A DNA stretch of 64,000 bases from Ulota crispa (GCA_963920765.1 OY987246.1:9054501-9118500), one strand, 5' to 3'; counted from the first letter of the stretch, positions 37,620 to 48,838 are shown. Program-made: numbers and translations. Notes: generated by a model from the sequence alone, not told the origin.

Positions 37620-38130
37620 AGATCTTTTGGGAATATTTTGTGAATCTTTAAGAATCTTCAAGAATCTTTTGGGAATCATTGAGAATCTTTTCATGATTTT
37701 TAAGAATATTTAAGAATCTTTTTGAGATTTTAGAATCTTTGAGAATCTTTTAGGAATCTTCATGAATCTTTGGAAATCTTTTGGAATCTTTTCAAGTTTT
37801 TTTGGAATCTTAGAAAATCTTTGAGAATCTTTGAGAATCTTTTTGGAATCTTTGAGAATCTTTTGGAATCTTTTCAAGTTTTTTTGGAATCTTTGAGAAT
37901 GTTTGAGAACAATTGAGAATCTTTGAGAATCTTTGGGAATCTTTTGAGAATCTTTGGGAATCTTTTGAGAATCTTTGAGAATCTTTTGAGAATCTTTTTT
38001 GAAATTCAAAAAATCTTTGAAAATCTCTAAGAATTTTCAAGAACCTTTTTGGAATCTTTGAAAATCTTTTTAAAATCTTTATGAAATTTGTTAAAGTACT
38101 TCAAAATACTTATAGAAATAGAATCTCTTA
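37620..38130. repeat. GAATCTTT minisatellite inside CACTA element
   Basis: About 500 bp of irregular repeats built on GAATCTTTGAGAATCTTTT, with unit lengths around 13-22 bp. ORFs on the - strand here (Lys/Asp/Ser/Gln repeats) are translations of the repeat. Confidence 0.85.
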
Positions 38131-38934
38131 GACTGAATTAGAGTCCTTTAGGAATCTTTTTGTAAGTCATCAAAATACTTTCAAAAAAACTATCACAATA
38201 GTTTAGGTTTGTTTTTGAAATCTTTCTAAAATCTTTTTGAACCTCATTAAATTTTTTTGAAGTTTTAAAAAAAAAAAGAAGTTTTAAAAAAAAAAAAGAA
38301 TCTTTTAGAAGTTTGAGTGTACATTGACTGGTTTTATTTTCTTTACTTTTCACAATTTGGTAAGATTTAAACTTAGCAGCCTTCAAAGTCAAGTAAAAAC
38401 ATGACCGTAATAACAAAAAACTCAACAATTTTTTGTTGATCTACATACTTTTGGACACAACTTCACTAATTCAACAAAATTTTATACAAAAATTACAACA
38501 TTTTGTTGTTTTAAATATCAAAATTTCTTTACAAACAAATGTAAATGATGCTCCTCAATTCTTTGAAGAAATCATAAATGTCCCTTAAGGATTAAAAGTA
38601 CCAAAAATATCTTTGTGTTACATGATAACCAAGTGTATAGTTTAATGCAAATTCTTACAAGAAACCAAAGGTGATTTTTACATTTCAAATAACACAAGGA
38701 TATATTTAACATTTCAAAATAGAAGAGTTATTTTATTAATTTTCCAAAATAATAGGAGTATAATTGATATTCCTACAAAAAATAAGGACTACTTTTTATG
38801 TTTCACATATTTTTGGCGTAAACTTGATATTTTGAAAGACTTAAAGGGTATTTTTAGTAATTTTCCTACTATTACTAACCAAATGAATTAAAAAAAAACA
38901 ATCTTATAAAATATTTTTATAAGCTTTAAAAGAT

Positions 38935-39346
38935 GGGAATTGATATGTGTACCACACCCTTCTAATTACTATACCACACCATGAGATAAACTTTAGATTT
39001 CTACCATCAAAAAGCTGAATTTGAAAATTTTGAATTTAGATTTGGACTTAGAGACCATGGTATTGTTTAGAACCATAAAAAAAGTTGCAATTCAACAACC
39101 CCCAATGAAAAAGTTTAGTTAGGGAGAAAATTGTTAATTTTACTTTTGTTTGTAAAAAAAGATAAGCTTTTTCATTGGGTGTTGTTGAATTGCAACTTTT
39201 TTTATGGTCCTAGACAATACCATGGTCTCTAAGTCCAAATTTGAATTCAAAATTCTCAAACTCAAATTTTTGATGGTAGAAATCTAAAATTTACCCCAAG
39301 GATGTGGTACAGTAGTTCAAAGGGTGTGGTTCACATATTAATGCCC
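38935..39346. mobile_element. Foldback MITE, family B copy 3, nested in CACTA
   Basis: A 412-bp inverted repeat matching copies 1 and 2. The flanking 9-mers TTAAAAGAT and TTACAAAAT agree at 7 of 9 bases. It lies within the CACTA element, so it inserted later or was carried along. Confidence 0.85.
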
Positions 39347-39849
39347 TTACAAAATATCCAAAACTATTCAAAAGTCAATAGAATTTTGATTTTATAATTG
39401 CAAGGATTTAATTTTGTAACTTTTCACGACTTCATGTTATTTGAAGCTATCAAACTATGGAGGTTATTTTAACAAAATAAGGTTCTTTTTACAAAAAAAC
39501 TAACACTAAGTAATATTTATTAATGAATCCAACCTTTGCCTGCAACAATCCTTATGAGATTTGTGAATTCCAAAAAAAAATTAAAAACAAAATCAAAAGG
39601 ATGGAAATAAACAATTTATTTAAAATTTCTAAACACCTTCTTTGATTTTAGCTCATAACTTTTGATAAAAAGATGGAAATCCAAAAAAAATTGTTGGAGG
39701 TGAAAGAAAAACACATTTGCCAACTTTTCTTAGTTCTAAGTTTTTTGAAAAAAAGTCATTTAATGGGCGGAAATAGCCTCCAAAGTCTACTGGATTACTA
39801 AAGACATGAACATTTAATGTACAAATAGAATTAAGATACTTATATATGC

Positions 39850-40050
39850 ATGTGCATTTGCACATTCTCTAGTGGTTTTGAGAATGTGCTAAGGTTGTGG
39901 AGTGTGAGAGGAGAGGTGGAGGGTTCAAACCTCGCTATCGGCAGCTGCCCGGGAGTTCGGGCAGCTGCCCAAAAAGTTCGGGCAGCTGCCCATCCCCCTA
40001 AAAAGTTCACATTTTTGTAAAATAAAAATAAATTCTATGAAAAAAAAAAA
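39850..40050 (+). mobile_element. SINE-like unit with tRNA-type promoter boxes
   Basis: TCTAGTGGTTTTGAGAATG (about 39868) resembles a pol III A box, and GGGTTCAAACCTC (39921-39933) a B box, about 50 bp apart as in tRNA-derived SINEs. Then come three GGCAGCTGCC palindromes spaced about 20 bp and an A-rich tail near 40040-40050. Flanking duplication not found. Confidence 0.5.
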
Positions 40051-40289
40051 TTAAAAATGAAAAGAAATAGAATTGAACAACATAAAATACGTAGTAGAAA
40101 TCAACAACAAATTTACAGAGAACTATAAGTAATCAACAGAAAATCAACAGAAAAGTACCCAAATCAACTTGACCAAATTCACAGAAAAAATCAACAGTTT
40201 TTGGTTGAAATTCTGTTGATTTTGTGCTGAATTTTCTACTAGTGATGTGGATAAGGTCCCTCATACAAGGACTAGATTACCATTTTCTA

Positions 40290-40445
40290 TTCATGGTTTT
40301 TGTGATGTATTGTACAATAGGAAAGTCATATGAGGTAGAGCCACTTCACACAATTTCTAATGTACCTGGCCTAAACTCAATAAATGTTAAGAGTGTCAAA
40401 TCTTGAGGGCCTTGTTGGGGGTTCATACTTTTGCTAATGGCCATG
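40290..40445. repeat. Terminal repeat shared with 47.83-47.96 kb
   Basis: This segment matches 47830-47960 in the same orientation and ends GGGCCTTGTTGGGGGTTCA. The complement of that end occurs at about 36957-36975. It may be the right end of an older element into which the CACTA element inserted. Confidence 0.5.
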
Positions 40446-40581
40446 TTCATTATTTTGGAACTCAATTGCACAGTTTGCACCAAACTAAAAACTAAAATCT
40501 AAGAGTTTAAATAAACTTGGAACAATCCTTATACATACCCTTTGAACTCCTACTTCTTTATGTTAGAAATTCAAGGACAAC

Positions 40582-40972
40582 TAACACAATATTCATTGAA
40601 TTGGGAAAAATTGGACATTTTGGGAATTTTGGCCTTTTTTTGTCAAGTGTGCACTTGACTATTTTCCAATAAAATGAGATGTATATCTTCCAAAAATACG
40701 CTCTTTGTTACCCAAGAAGCTAAGAATCTTCCAGAAATACACTCTTTATGAACCAAGAAGCTAAAAATCTTCCAAAAATGCGCTCTTTATTACCAAAAAG
40801 TCAAGAACAAGACCTATTTGTTCCACAAAATAACAATATTTCTGAAATTTTGGAAACAAAGTTCATTAACTACGTGTAAGTTGACCTCCTTAAACATTTC
40901 AGTTGACTTGAGAGATTTTAGGTGAAATACAATTTGGGAATTTTTTTTCCCAATTTAATGAATATTGTGTTA
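40582..40972. mobile_element. Inverted-repeat element of about 390 bp
   Basis: Ends pair over about 29 bp, starting TAACACAATATTCATT and ending AATGAATATTGTGTTA. The interior has tandem copies of a segment around TCTTCCARAAATRCRCTCTT (about 40690-40790). No coding sequence. Superfamily unclear. Confidence 0.65.
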
Positions 40973-41000
40973 ACTACTACAATTCTCTTCTATTTCTTAA

Positions 41001-41637
41001 CCCCTAAATGCCCAAGCCCTATTTGAGTTTCTTGGACTTTCCATGAAACTAAACAATCAATCAACCTTTTCATGAATTCCATCAATTTTTTTCAATTGTA
41101 ACCGTACAAATTTAAGCTAAACATGTTAGAGATTACATGGGAAAAGAAAAGAAAACAATATCACTTATAGTTTGAAAGATTATAATGTTTGAAGGGTGTT
41201 AAAATTGCAAAAGTGACTGAAAGTCTTCCAATCCTCATTTCACATGTCAAATCCAAAAAGTTGGTCACCATAAAAATATGAGGTTTAAGGTCATTACATG
41301 TTTAACTTGAATCAATTTACGGTTTTGAAAATCTGCTCTTACATTGTTTTTAAATGGATTTCTAATGTGAATTTTTCTCCAAGCTCTAGTGTATTTGAGG
41401 CTCATTTTCAAGATCTTCCCAAACTAGAAAACTTAAGATTGCAGTGGATACCCTTGTACAAAATCTCAAGTAGAAAAATCATCAACTTTTATTTTCAAAA
41501 TCAGATTTTTGACATTGAAAGTAAACTTCAAAACAAACTTATATTGAAAAAAATTCTGAAAATAATGATTTGATAAGATTTTATTCATCTTCAAAATTTC
41601 CTTGCAACCCAAATCTGGTCGCTTGGGCATTTAGGGG
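41001..41637 (-). mobile_element. TTAA-flanked piggyBac-like element, family PB2 copy 2
   Basis: A 637-bp element with perfect inverted ends CCCCTAAATGCCCAAGC and its complement, flanked by TTAA on both sides (40997-41000, 41638-41641). The interior aligns with 31602-32247 in inverted orientation over most of its length. No coding sequence. Confidence 0.85.
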
Positions 41638-41641
41638 TTAA

Positions 41642-42695
41642 GGTTGTGGCCTTGTGGGGGTTGTGGAGAGTGGACTGAATTGGCCAGTATAGCAGAAAGG
41701 AGAAAGAGTAGGGATAGTTCAGGTTGGTTTACTTTTGATTTATTGTATAATTTCTAATGTAAAAGTTAGTATTTTGAACGCTTACTATTTTGATATTTTC
41801 AATGCTTTTGGACTATTTTTGTTGCCACTTCCTATGGTTTTTTCATTGTAATTTGAATAGTTTATACCATTCAAATATTTTTTGAAGGATTTTAGTTATA
41901 TATCAACATTGTGGTTCCTCACTTCCTTGTAGTGCTTTGATCCTTGTTTCTTGTGCACTTTGGAGGCATTTGTTTAGGCTTGAATGAATTAATTTTTTTG
42001 GGTTTAAAAATAATAATAAAATGTATGAATTCAAAGGGATTGTGTACTAGTTCTGAAATGATAGAAACTGAGCTTTGGTTGGGAAGATTGAAATAATGCG
42101 ATAACATGCATTGTGAACATTGCGAACAATTAATGATTTTGAGATTTTCTTTTTGTTTTGCATAGTACAAAGAAAGATGGATCCTTGTATTTTCAAAATC
42201 CCTCTTGTGCTTTTCAAGGACGATACAAAAGTAAGATCTTCAATACAAAATATTGGATTTTTAAGAAAATAAAACAAGAACCTACACAAATGTAGAAATT
42301 GTTCTCCTAACAATTACAATTGCATAAAAAAAATTGACCAAAATATTGTGCAAGTTCAAAGAGTGTACACAGGTACACACAAATGCAAAAAATAATGTTT
42401 TTCTTAGTATGATGTATTGATATGGAATCAATGAAAACATCCTACCAATCTACAATGGACATATAAGTCACATCTTACAAAACTACAAAGAACATAAACC
42501 ACACCCTATTAATCTACATTAGTAATAGGTCATATCCTATCAATCTACAAGGGGTATAGGTCATACCCCCATTAATCAAAAATAGGAACTGGTCAAATTG
42601 TACTAACTCACAATAGGTTTAGGCCCAACATTTTGTTTTTAATAATTTTTTTTCCTGTCCATGTTTTTGTGATATGAATACCAAGGAACCTCTTA
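41642..42695. other. AT-rich intergenic or intronic DNA
   Basis: About 1 kb without a supported gene. Contains related short segments around 42420-42560 (CATATCCTATCAATCTACAA type). Confidence 0.4.
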
Positions 42696-42697
42696 AT

Positions 42698-43165
42698 GGA
42701 TGATCTTCATCCAAATGAGCAGATGATCTTCATCCAAATGAGCAGATGATCTTCATCCAAATGAGCATATGATCTTCATCCAAATGAGCATATGATCTTC
42801 ATCCAACTGAGCATATGATCTTCATCCAACTGAGCAGATGATCTTCATCCAAATGAGCAGATGATCTTCATCCAAATGAGCAGATGATCTTCATCCAAAT
42901 GAGCATATGATCTTCATCCAAATGAGCAGATGATCTTCATCCAAATGAGCAGATGATCTTCATCCAAATGAGCAGATGATCTTCATCCAAATGAGCAGAT
43001 GATCTTCATACAACTGAGCAGATGATCTTCATCCAACTGAGCAGATGATCTTCATCCAACTGAGCAGATGATCTTCATCCAACTGAGCAGATGATCTTCA
43101 TCCAACTGAGCAGATGATCTTCATCCAAATGAGCAGATGCTCTTCATCCAAATGAGCCGATGCTA
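42698..43165. repeat. 23-bp minisatellite, about 20 copies
   Basis: Head-to-tail units of AGATGATCTTCATCCAAATGAGC with small variants (AAAT/AACT, GCAG/GCAT). The 23-bp period is not a multiple of three, so it does not encode a repeat protein. There are no spacers, so it is not a CRISPR-like array. It directly follows the HMA-like exon on the - strand. Confidence 0.95.
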
Positions 43166-43185
43166 TTCATCCATGTGGGTTACAT

Positions 43186-43339
43186 CACCTTGGTCGCTCT
43201 GCCCAGGGTGTAGGTTTTCTTTTATCTTTCAATTGGGCATTCTCAATCAATGCCTTTGTAAGCTTACTAATATTGCTCCCTTCACGTAATAGTACTGACA
43301 CCTTCTGACTTGGTTGATCAATATGTACCTCCTTCACAC
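43186..43339 (-). CDS. Candidate exon, second half of a heavy-metal (HMA) domain
   Basis: On the - strand an AG acceptor (ATTGCAG) opens at 43339. It is followed by GVKEVHIDQPSQKVSVLL and SNISKLTKAL, with the spacing of the second half of an HMA metal-binding fold (V-x-V-D then K-V-x-V). Plant HIPP-type genes often have an intron at exactly this Gly-Val junction. The exon begins with two bases of a split codon. It either ends at a stop just after WAERPR or is spliced at AAG/GTGATG. The first half with the CxxC metal site was not found. Function is inferred and the call is tentative. Confidence 0.35.
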
Positions 43340-43469
43340 CTGCAATCCCATAGTTGCAACCACCACACGACAAAATTAAATAACAATGATACAAAGCAAG
43401 CAGTAACTTTTCAAAACATCTTGAATTTGAAAGACTGAGAGAAAAAGGTCATGGGAATTAGAAATTCTC

Positions 43470-43582
43470 TAGAAGAAAAACTATGTCCACAATGACTAAA
43501 AAAGAGTTCATAATGACTCATTTTACTATTTTAGTCACAATTTGGTCAATGTTCAGTCATTGTGGACAAGGTTTTTCTTTTA
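43470..43582. repeat. Short hairpin repeat
   Basis: About 113 bp pairing GAAAAACTATGTCCACAATG with its near complement at the right end, and an internal CATAATGACTCATTTTA region. A small MITE-like hairpin. Confidence 0.6.
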
Positions 43583-44500
43583 ATTGTTGTTCTCAACAAA
43601 TTTTGCATGAATATGTAATTTGGTGTTGTTTTTCAACATGAACTATGTATTGGAATGGTGTAAAGTGCACATGTCACATAATACAAGTAGCAAAAACTCA
43701 AGTGTTTATTTAGCTTCCAAATTCTAATAGAAGTGAACCTTTTGAGAATATAGTCAAATTTGAACACAAATTCATTTTTGGTTGTACTTTGAAAAAGCTC
43801 ACTTCAATTTGGTTTTAGAAAGACAATACAAACCCTTTGGTTGTGACCATGTGTTATGTATCCATTCTACACCAATTTGACTCCATTTTCATGAAAAAAC
43901 AATATAAAATTTTTCATCCATGTAAAAACATATCAAACACAAGCACTTACCTTGATTCCAATGGACCCTCAATAGTTTTTACAAACAATTCTTGGACCAA
44001 GAAAAGCATGACGGTTATCTTATGGTTTATATGGTTAACGTTTGACAAAGATGGTGAACCGTCCTTTTAAAGCCCTGATTTAGCATAATTAAATAAGTTT
44101 CAACCATTACAATTACATGAAAGTACAACCTTGTTATGGAAGTAACATCCCTAGTTGCAACTCAACACGTTATTTCTCATAACAAGATTCTACTTTCACA
44201 TCACTTAATTCATTATCTTCCAAGTTTTTCAAGATGAAGCATTTGCATACTCAAATGTTTGTAGCAAAGAATAAGAATAGGGTTTCAGATTTGATTATAT
44301 TTGCACCTTCAAGGCCACGCAATCTCTCCTTTATATCATTTGCTTGTTTCTCACTATCAATTGACACCCACAATTCTTGCCATAAATCCACTCTCCGTTT
44401 CTGCTTGAACATACAAAAACAAAATTAGGCCCCATGGATTGTGCACTTTTGAAATATTATAGTCAAAACAAAGCAAACCTTAGTAAAGAAATTTGTAAAC
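43583..44500. other. AT-rich DNA, likely intronic
   Basis: No exon or repeat could be supported. Confidence 0.4.
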
Positions 44501-44673
44501 TTAGGGAGTGGTTTACATTGTCACATGTCCCATCTCAACCCAAAATCTAAGTCACCTTGGAACTTAGGCTCAAAAGTTGGGGTTTCTATTTTTGTTGAAC
44601 CTAATTGTTGAGCAAAGTTCCACCTTCTTGGCACCAAAACTCTCACAAAGTGCTACCATGTAAGCATTTTTAA

Positions 44674-45729
44674 GGGGTAGTTCATACTATGTCCCATGTC
44701 TTGTTTGTGCAAGTCTCACCTCAATTGTAAGATCCCAACTTTGTTGGGTTATGAAAGGCTAAATGAACACTAAACAAAATTTCAAATGTATTTTTTGTGT
44801 AAAATATGTTGGTGGAACTTGAGCCCAAAGTTGGGTCAAGTAAAAATGTTCCACACAACTTTTGAGCAAAGTCCCACTTGTTTGGTGCTAAAACTTCCAA
44901 ATAGTGTGGCCATGTAGGCGATTTTGAGTGCATGGATATACGGGACTTGGAACATAATATGAATTACCAAATTCCCATATTCAACTCTCCACTAATCAAT
45001 CACATCTTGAGATAGTAGTGGGACTTGGGACATAGTGTGAATTACCAAATCTCAATTTCTATTTCTAGAACAATTAGTCACACTTTGAGGTTTCAATGAA
45101 ACTTGGGACATTATGTGTATTATCAAACCCCAAGTTTTTAGTTCTTGACCACTGGCTATTCACACTTTGAGATTTCAAGAAGACTTGGGATTTAGTGTGA
45201 ATGACCAAATCTCAATTTTAAGCTCTTGACTAGTCTATAACAATTTGAGATTTGGCTTTTAGATTTCACTTTGAGAATTTAGTGAGATTTGAGACATAGT
45301 GTAAATTACCAAATCCAAATATCTAGTTCTTGAACAATCATTCACATTTTGAGATTTCAATGGACCATTTCAAATTCTTGGATTCCATAGTTGATTTACA
45401 GTTTAAGTGATACAATAAACACTTTCTTTCATTCTTCTATCAATAAATTTATGTACTTGGATTTGGTTCACCTCATGGTTGTGGAATCATTTTTGAAATT
45501 TTGGATTATCCCATAATAAGCATATGATGTCTTGTTTTGTTCCAACTTTTCTACTCATTTTAGATACTATTTTTAAAGTTTGGATTTTTTTGACATTCAA
45601 ATCATATACCTCATTCTATCACATGACTTGGGACATAGTGTGAATTACCAAATCTCAATTTTCAACTCTCTACCAATTAGTCACACTTTGAAATTTTAGT
45701 GGGACTTGGAACATAGTGTGAACCGCCCC
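44674..45729. mobile_element. Harbinger-like element with internal 80-bp repeats
   Basis: Left end GGGGTAGTTCATACTATGTC pairs with the right end complement GGGGCGGTTCACACTATGTT. The flanks are TAA and TAG, consistent with a worn TWA-type target. Inside lie about five tandem units of roughly 80 bp (44940-45370) plus two more near 45630-45729, each with ACTTGGGACATAGTGTGAAT. A second, similar left end after TTA at 44501 suggests nesting or an earlier border. Confidence 0.6.
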
Positions 45730-46014
45730 TAGTAAAATGTTAAAACCAAAAGGGGCTAACACTATAGTATTTTTGTGTTGTTTTTTTAAATTGCAAAATT
45801 TGCAACATTAACCAATTTTTTGTAAATAAGGACCAACACTACAAACAAGGACCAAATATTGTGTGGCAAAATAAGCCCCTTTCACTTTTAATACTTTAGG
45901 GCAAGCATAGAGTCACTTGTTTTGCCTTGCATGCAATTTCAAGTGTTGCCTTGTTGAGCTCAACAAAACACGCAACTCTTTGCAAAGTTTATAAAAAATA
46001 CATGTGAGATGAGG

Positions 46015-46240
46015 TAAGGTAGGTATACCCATTCCCAACCATTGAACCTAATGTTGTCACTATGTGCGCAAGATATTCATTTTGGATCTAAAATCTAAGT
46101 GCGCCATAGACAGCTTATCTTATGTGGCAGAGAAGAAAAGCTATCTATGACACATCTACATTTGAGATCCAAAATGAACATTCATGCATGCATAGTGATG
46201 ACATTAGGTTCAATGGTCGGGAATGGGTATACCTACGTTA
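46015..46240. mobile_element. MITE of about 220 bp beside a candidate exon
   Basis: Inverted repeat with arms starting GTAGGTATACCCATTCCC and ending with the complement. Both arms continue through CCATTGAACCTAATG and the pair ATTTTGGATC/GATCCAAAAT. Its right end is only about 20 bp from the donor of the candidate exon at 46262-46447. Confidence 0.75.
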
Positions 46241-46261
46241 GAACTTTGTTTGCTCTTGTAC

Positions 46262-46447
46262 CTTGCTGTCGGAGTTTGTGAGCTTGCGAGTTCTCAAAGC
46301 GCTCCCACCAGTGGCTCCAGATTTTGGAGGCTTAGTACTACTAGGAGCTTCTAAGCTTAACTCCTCAATGGATTTTGAGATTCCTTGGGCCGGTTGAGGG
46401 GATAAGGCAGGTCTTTTACGACCACCATGGGCTGGTGTGGATGGTTG
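46262..46447 (-). CDS. Candidate internal exon, Ser/Pro/Lys-rich
   Basis: 186 bp (62 codons) on the - strand bounded by an AG acceptor (GACTTGCAG) and the donor AAG/GTACAA, in phase 0 at both ends. It encodes a disordered segment rich in Pro, Ser, Lys and Thr (for example STPAHGGRKRPALSPQ). Composition is far more gene-like than the AT-rich DNA around it. It is compatible in strand and phase with the exon at 48839-49651, which also ends in phase 0. I do not recognise a family. Confidence 0.4.
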
Positions 46448-47500
46448 CTGCAAGTCACCAAAATCAAAAAAAACTTCAGTAATCAGCAATGCTTTACCCC
46501 AAAACCAAAGATGTATATACCACAAACTCATACAATATTATCCCATCTTGCCAAACACCAAAAAAGCGGTTTCAAAGTTTGACACTTAACAGCTTGCTCT
46601 AATTCAAAATGTTGCTTATGCAAGATCCAAAACATTGTTCCTCAAAACAAACGTAGCAAAACCATCAAAATCTAATACTGACATGAGTCTAAAGTGCAAC
46701 TTATAAAACTAAAAAGTGTAAGGTCTGTAAACCATTGCAAGAACTTTTCTCATTTGTTTATTTGTAGGGTGGATTATTCTATGGAAATTTAGGATTTCAA
46801 GAAGCATTCCACAAACTTCCTTGCATTATCACACATTACCTATCATTCATTCAGTTTTTACACACTTTGTTTATCCATTTATGTGCGGTGGTTTCAATTA
46901 GGTAATGCTCGACTCATTAGACATTCTTAAAAAAAACAAAAAAAAAAAACAAAAAATGGCGTGGAGGGCAAAGTTGATCGAGGATAGTTTTATTTTTTAT
47001 TTTTTATTTTTATTTTCCATATAATGCCCAATGAGTTGAGCATTTACCCTATGTTTTAACATTCAATCCCTAAGGTAGGTAGCTTGAATTGCGTCCCCTC
47101 TCATGAAAAGGATCCCATACAGTGTTTGGGGAGAAATTTTGTCTCACCGGCTAAAATCCGGCATTTCCCAATTTCAAATAGATTTTGACTAACATGCATC
47201 AGTTATTTTCTAAAAAGCTTCTGAATTTCTACTATAATCACTATATTTAGATTTTTTGGAGAAAAGGATTGGTTTTTTATCCAATAGTTTTAGGTTTCAA
47301 CCGGATTTTTTGCAATTTTAACAAGCTGACAATGCACCAACCGCCACACTTGTTGGCCATGTATGGAAGCGTGCTAGAAAACAACAAAATCAAATATTGA
47401 AAAACAATGATTTGGCAAGTGTCTTGCATGAAGCACAAGAATTTTGAGGATCTAGGTTTTCCAAAGTGAAAAAAAAAATGGTGATCATTGTGGCCAAGTC
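46448..47500. other. Probable intron with one small MITE
   Basis: AT-rich. At about 46898-47053 lies a roughly 155-bp hairpin whose ends are GGTAATGCTCGACTCATT and the near complement AATGAGTTGAGCATTTACC. No exon seen. Confidence 0.45.
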
Positions 47501-47960
47501 CCATGCATTAGAGAAAATATGAGCCCTCTACAAGGCCCCTAAGATCCCCTTTCAAAGGGTCTCCTTAATTGTTTTAATTTGTACTTTGGGACAAAATAAA
47601 TTCCTTACACCCTACTATGCCTTTGAGTACAATCATGGCTCACTTTAGCATGTCCAATTTTCATTGGGCGTCATAATTACATGTACATATTACCATGGTC
47701 CTTTTTCTCTAAATTAAAACCTTTAACCTAGTACTTGTGAGCATAACATTAGTTATGATTGTGTACAATAGTAGGAGAATAATTAAGAAATTGTGAAATG
47801 GTACTAGATTGCCATTTTCTATTCATAGTTCTAGTGATGTAGGTCATACAAGGTAGAGACACTTCACACACGCTTTTAATGTACCCACTCTAGGCCCAAT
47901 ACATGTTAGAGAGACCATTCTTAAGGGCCTTGTGGAGGGTTCATACTTTTTCTAATGGTA
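47501..47960. repeat. Inverted-end element of about 460 bp
   Basis: Left end CATTAGAGAAAATATGAG.. and the right-end complement CATTAGAAAAAGTATGAA.. pair over about 38 bp, running through ACAAGGCCC. The right part matches 40290-40445. Target duplication unclear. Confidence 0.55.
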
Positions 47961-48009
47961 ACTTAGCATGGAAGTGGAAGCTTGCCCTAAGATTGGAAAG
48001 ATAGGAGGC

Positions 48010-48290
48010 TTAGCAACATGGATAACTGTATTGAAATTTCCAAGTACAGACCATTAAGGTAGAAGCATCCAAATGCAACACTTACCTTAGATCTGGTAAT
48101 TGGGAGGGTCTTCTAAGAATCTAATAGCATGAGCTTATTAGGAAATGGGTTTAGATGCAAGAAAAAAAAAATTTGGAATTTTCTGAGATCATATGAATAA
48201 ATTATGATTTGTTGAAGTCAACTCCCTAGAATTACATATTGTAGACACTAGTCCTCCAAAAAAGAAATAGCAAAAAGATCATGTCATGAC
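48010..48290. repeat. Dispersed repeat, empty counterpart of 11.7-12.4 kb
   Basis: Aligns with 11720-11900 and then directly with 12322-12450, lacking the 412-bp family B foldback. The site here reads AATTATGAT where the other copy has the foldback between AACTATGAA and AATTATGAA. Confidence 0.8.
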
Positions 48291-48838
48291 AATAAAAAGA
48301 CCATGTCTTACCCAATCACAAATCGCCACCTACACAATTTTTGTTCTCATATATTAACTTATGTGTCTAATTTGGGTGCAATTATATCTTGTTTGGGTGC
48401 AAGAGTGTCTACTTTAAGTTTAATTTTAGGTGTCGCTAAACGGCTAAGGTAGGAGGATCATGAAGGGACCATCTAAAGGCTAAAACTAAATTTTGGGGAG
48501 TTGAAACTTCTTGAACTATTTTTCCGTAATTTTTCCTTAAAAGACAAGAAGAATTGACATCTGACCCAAGTTGTTTCATTTTTTTGGAGCTTTGTGGAAT
48601 TAGTTATAAAATTTTGAAGTGAAAAGGCCATAGGGCTCTATAACGGTTCACCTTCTCAAATGTACATTGCTTGTACATTTTTGAAACCTATGAAAATTAG
48701 CATGTACACATGAAATACATCTGAGAAGGTGGACCATTTTTGAGCTTGAGCAAAATATGAGCCTCCTACCTTAGTGTTGCATTTGGGTGCTCCTAACTTA
48801 TAGACATGAAAGTGCATAGAGCTGAGCTTGTGACGTAC

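Larger units (their letters stand above)
37451..40244. mobile_element. Non-autonomous CACTA element, 2.8 kb
   Basis: The left end CACTAGTAGAAAA and right end TTTTCTACTAGTG are perfect inverted repeats, flanked by ATG (37448-37450) and ATG (40245-40247), the 3-bp duplication expected for CACTA transposons. Both subterminal regions carry many copies of a TCAACAGAA-like motif in both orientations. The interior has no transposase. It has a minisatellite (37620-38130), a family B foldback (38935-39346) and a SINE-like unit (about 39850-40050). Confidence 0.9.

Noticed and set aside
37710..38040. Lys/Asp/Ser/Gln-rich ORFs on the - strand
   Set aside because: Translations of the GAATCTTT minisatellite inside the CACTA element, with no start context or domain.
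42698..43165. CRISPR-like array
   Set aside because: The 23-bp units follow each other with no spacers, and the window is plant nuclear DNA.
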